This document shows positions 6,413 to 7,519 of a stretch of 7,519 nucleotides of DNA, one piece after another. Origin of the DNA: Pyrinomonadaceae bacterium (GTDB lineage: Bacteria > Acidobacteriota > Blastocatellia > Pyrinomonadales > Pyrinomonadaceae); the NCBI GenBank assembly GCA_013813825.1, contig JACCRA010000433.1, forward strand, positions 1-7,519, given 5' to 3'. The translations under genes and the position numbers were made by a program. Every line of letters begins with the position of its first letter. Position 1 is the first letter of the stretch. The notes beneath the pieces were generated by a model, which was not told the origin of the DNA, made no database searches, and saw nothing but the letters and a program-made list of their open reading frames with translations.

Positions 6413-6604
6413 AGACACCTCTGACGGGAAATTCACTGTAAAACGAATTGGAGAGTGTAGCCAGCAGGAAGGTAAAAGGCAAAACGACAGTCAAGCTAAC
6501 GAAGGCATAAGGCAACCGGCACAGGGCAAAAAGGCAAAGGTAGGTACAGACAGAAGAGGAAAAAGCTTTAACAAAAGCGCGCACTTAGTCGCACCCCGCA
6601 CGCC
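6413..6604. repeat. Spacer with degenerate CAAAAGG short repeats
   Basis: At about 6467-6562 units such as GGTAAAAGGCAAAA, GGCATAAGGCAA and GGGCAAAAAGGCAAAGG recur with 7-8 nt periodicity, a decayed version of the family also seen at 2579-2644. A 93-codon frame reading through this spacer on the minus strand (6303-6584) is repeat translation and not a gene. The patch separates the ferredoxin operon from the cassette-like region and probably holds the operon's promoter, which I could not pin down. Confidence 0.5.
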
Positions 6605-6703
6605 GCCTAACGCTCCCCGCCCGCAAGCAGCCTTCATGCTAATCAGAGCGAGCAATATGAAAGCCATGCTATCGGGCGGTCAGGTGCAAGCGGAGCGTTA
6701 GGC
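6605..6703 (-). other. Candidate integron attC site (downstream of the SnoaL-type gene)
   Basis: Bounded by GCCTAAC (6605-6611) and GTTAGGC (6697-6703), exact matches to the attC inverse core RYYYAAC and core GTTRRRY. The outer arms pair perfectly for 16 bp (6601-6616 with 6692-6707). Inside, CCGCCCG (6617-6623) pairs with CGGGCGG (6673-6679) after a 12-nt one-sided bulge (6680-6691), and AGCAGCCTTCAT pairs imperfectly with ATGAAAGCCATGCT. At 99 nt it falls within the 57-141 nt range of attC sites. It begins 16 nt after the stop of the minus-strand gene at 6720, exactly where a cassette attC should lie. The palindrome extends 4 bp past the core boxes, which is unusual and leaves a MITE or other repeat possible. 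Confidence 0.6.
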
Positions 6704-6719
6704 GGCGCGTCGGCTGTAC

Positions 6720-7199
6720 CTAGCGCCCTTCCATTTGTATCGGCGTATTCTGGAAGGCGGCGATGCTCCATTTACCCCCCTCTTTCGTCATCACCATCGT
6801 GTTCATGGCGTGACCTTTTCTCGTCTCGCCGCCCGCGCGGAACTCCAAATTCCATTCGATGTGTACGACTGCCACGTCCGGGCGCAGGAAGCGGATGCTC
6901 TTGACCGTCCCGGCGTTACGGCTGTCCTTGTAGATGGTTGAGAATATCGCCGTGTGTCCCTTCTCGATAGTTTCTCGACCCTTCATGTTCATGCCGTTGA
7001 CTACAACATAGTCGGCATCAAGAGCGAACGGGGCGGCGAACGCCTTACCGTCGTGTGCGTTCCAGCCATCTTGAACTTGCTGGACAACTTGCCGTATGGC
7101 GGCTTCGTCCTTGCTTGAATTTTGCGTGTTGTTTGCCGGGACATTGATAAACATGAAAGCCACGACGGCTACGGCAAATAATTTGATGCGTTGCGACAT
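6720..7199 (-). CDS. Exported SnoaL-like / DUF4440 (SgcJ/EcaC-type) protein
   Basis: 159 aa. Residues 1-22 form a Sec signal peptide (MSQRIK, then LFAVAVVAFMFINV, cleavage probably after VPA at 22), so the mature protein is periplasmic or secreted. The rest is the NTF2-like cone fold of the SnoaL/DUF4440 group: DEAAIRQVVQQVQDGWNAHDGKAFAAPFALDADYVVVNG, a helix MKGRETIEKGHTAIF, and beta strands SIRFLRPDVAVVHIEWNLEF, KGHAMNTMVMTKEGGKWSIAAFQNTPI. The fold binds small ligands or acts as a scaffold; no catalytic set can be assigned. The start ATG (7199) has AAGGAG nine nt upstream. The gene is less GC-rich than its neighbours and sits between two attC-like palindromes, so it is probably a mobile gene cassette. 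The AT-richer 88-nt leader from 7287 could hold its own promoter. Confidence 0.88.
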   Translation of the reverse strand: MSQRIKLFAVAVVAFMFINVPANNTQNSSKDEAAIRQVVQQVQDGWNAHDGKAFAAPFALDADYVVVNGMNMKGRETIEKGHTAIFSTIYKDSRNAGTVKSIRFLRPDVAVVHIEWNLEFRAGGETRKGHAMNTMVMTKEGGKWSIAAFQNTPIQMEGR

Positions 7200-7281
7200 C
7201 GGCTGATTCTCCTTTTCTTTCTGCGTGTTAATGTTGGACTAAGAGCCACTCAAGTTTCACAATCCTAAGATAGAAAAAGCC

Positions 7282-7385
7282 ACATAACGCTGGAATTGAG
7301 CGGGCGCGGACACAACGAAACAACCACGCAAGCCTTGCGATGACAAGCACGCTAATTCGCCATCCCCTCCAGCGACTTATTGGGC
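7282..7385 (-). other. Second, degenerate candidate attC site
   Basis: Read on the minus strand: GCCCAAT (inverse core like RYYYAAC, last base T), spacer AAGTC, GCTGGAG; at the far end ATTCCAGC then GTTATGT (core like GTTRRRY with one mismatch). GCTGGA pairs with TCCAGC, and the 5-nt spacer on one side only resembles the unpaired central spacer of genuine attC sites. The interior contains a CGCAAG/CTTGCG palindrome at about 7328-7340. Length 104 nt. It lies 44 nt after a minus-strand stop (7430) and 88 nt before the next minus-strand gene, again the cassette layout. Confidence 0.45.
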
Positions 7386-7429
7386 TGCCTTGCTCAATAT
7401 TTATCAAGCAAGATCGAATGCTCGCTTAT

Positions 7430-7519
7430 TCAAGGTGCAGGTGGTTTAACTTTTAGAGCTTCTTTAAGCTGTCCGAGAAACATCTGCCGTCTGGGTTTAA
7501 CAGAAATTGATCCTTCAAC
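7430..7519 (-). CDS. C-terminal end of an unidentified protein (partial)
   Basis: A minus-strand frame is open from the window edge and ends with TGA at 7432-7430, giving 29 residues: VEGSISVKPRRQ, MFLGQLKEALKVKPPAP. The composition (a short strand, then an amphipathic helix FLGQLKEALKV and a Pro-rich end) is that of a plausible protein C-terminus, but the stretch is too short to identify and could be chance. It is AT-richer than the left part of the window. Its stop lies 44 nt before the second attC-like site, as expected for the preceding cassette gene. Confidence 0.45.
   Translation of the reverse strand, partial: VEGSISVKPRRQMFLGQLKEALKVKPPAP

Noticed and set aside
6303..6584. 93-codon minus-strand frame with hydrophobic N-terminus
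   Set aside because: It overlaps the start of the ferredoxin-fusion gene in another frame and its hydrophobic part is translation of the CAAAAGG repeats.

Overview
The window is a chromosomal segment of a GC-rich bacterium with ordinary Shine-Dalgarno starts (AAGGAG and GGAGG types). Gene content and intergenic style suggest a free-living soil or sediment lineage. The TPR tail ending in an RSDPRFQDLMRR-like motif, the cNMP/DUF1003 protein and the heptad-type intergenic repeats would fit Acidobacteriota (Blastocatellia-like). That placement is recalled resemblance only, at low confidence.

Layout. 1-942 (-): N-terminal 314 residues of ATP-type phosphoenolpyruvate carboxykinase, running off the left edge. 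943-1074: a 22-nt inverted repeat made of GTCAGTN heptads. 1075-1383 (-): a small helical protein with an uncertain start. 1491-2498 (-): a cyclic-nucleotide-binding domain joined to a DUF1003 membrane domain. 2499-2775: a divergent intergenic region with a short dyad and two degenerate heptad-repeat patches. 2776-3417 (+): a protein with a possible transglutaminase-like Cys-His-Asp triad. 3431-3503: a GGGGAGAC inverted repeat between convergent genes. 3509-3781 (-): a small beta-rich protein. 3782-4216: gene-free, with several hairpins, including a compact triple-hairpin element at 4060-4131. 4217-4567 (-): the C-terminal relic of a TPR protein. 4693-4726: a strong hairpin. 4788-5303 and 5378-6412 (-): a probable two-gene operon, an unknown helical domain fused to a C-terminal [2Fe-2S] ferredoxin followed by a small helical protein.

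The right end (about 6600-7519) differs in character. A secreted SnoaL/DUF4440-type gene (6720-7199, -) is followed 16 nt after its stop by a 99-nt imperfect palindrome. That palindrome is bounded by GCCTAAC and GTTAGGC, which match the integron attC inverse-core and core consensus. A second, more degenerate attC-like palindrome lies upstream of the gene (7282-7385), just after the 3' end of another minus-strand reading frame (stop at 7430). Together they read as an integron-style gene-cassette array of about 677 nt per complete cassette. This is the most interesting structure in the window. No integrase is visible, so if real it would be a CALIN-type array or the edge of a larger integron.

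How genes work together: PckA is central carbon metabolism (gluconeogenesis). The ferredoxin-fusion pair is the best candidate for an undescribed functional module. The other genes look like independent units separated by repeat-rich spacers. No rRNA, tRNA, CRISPR array or transposase gene was seen.
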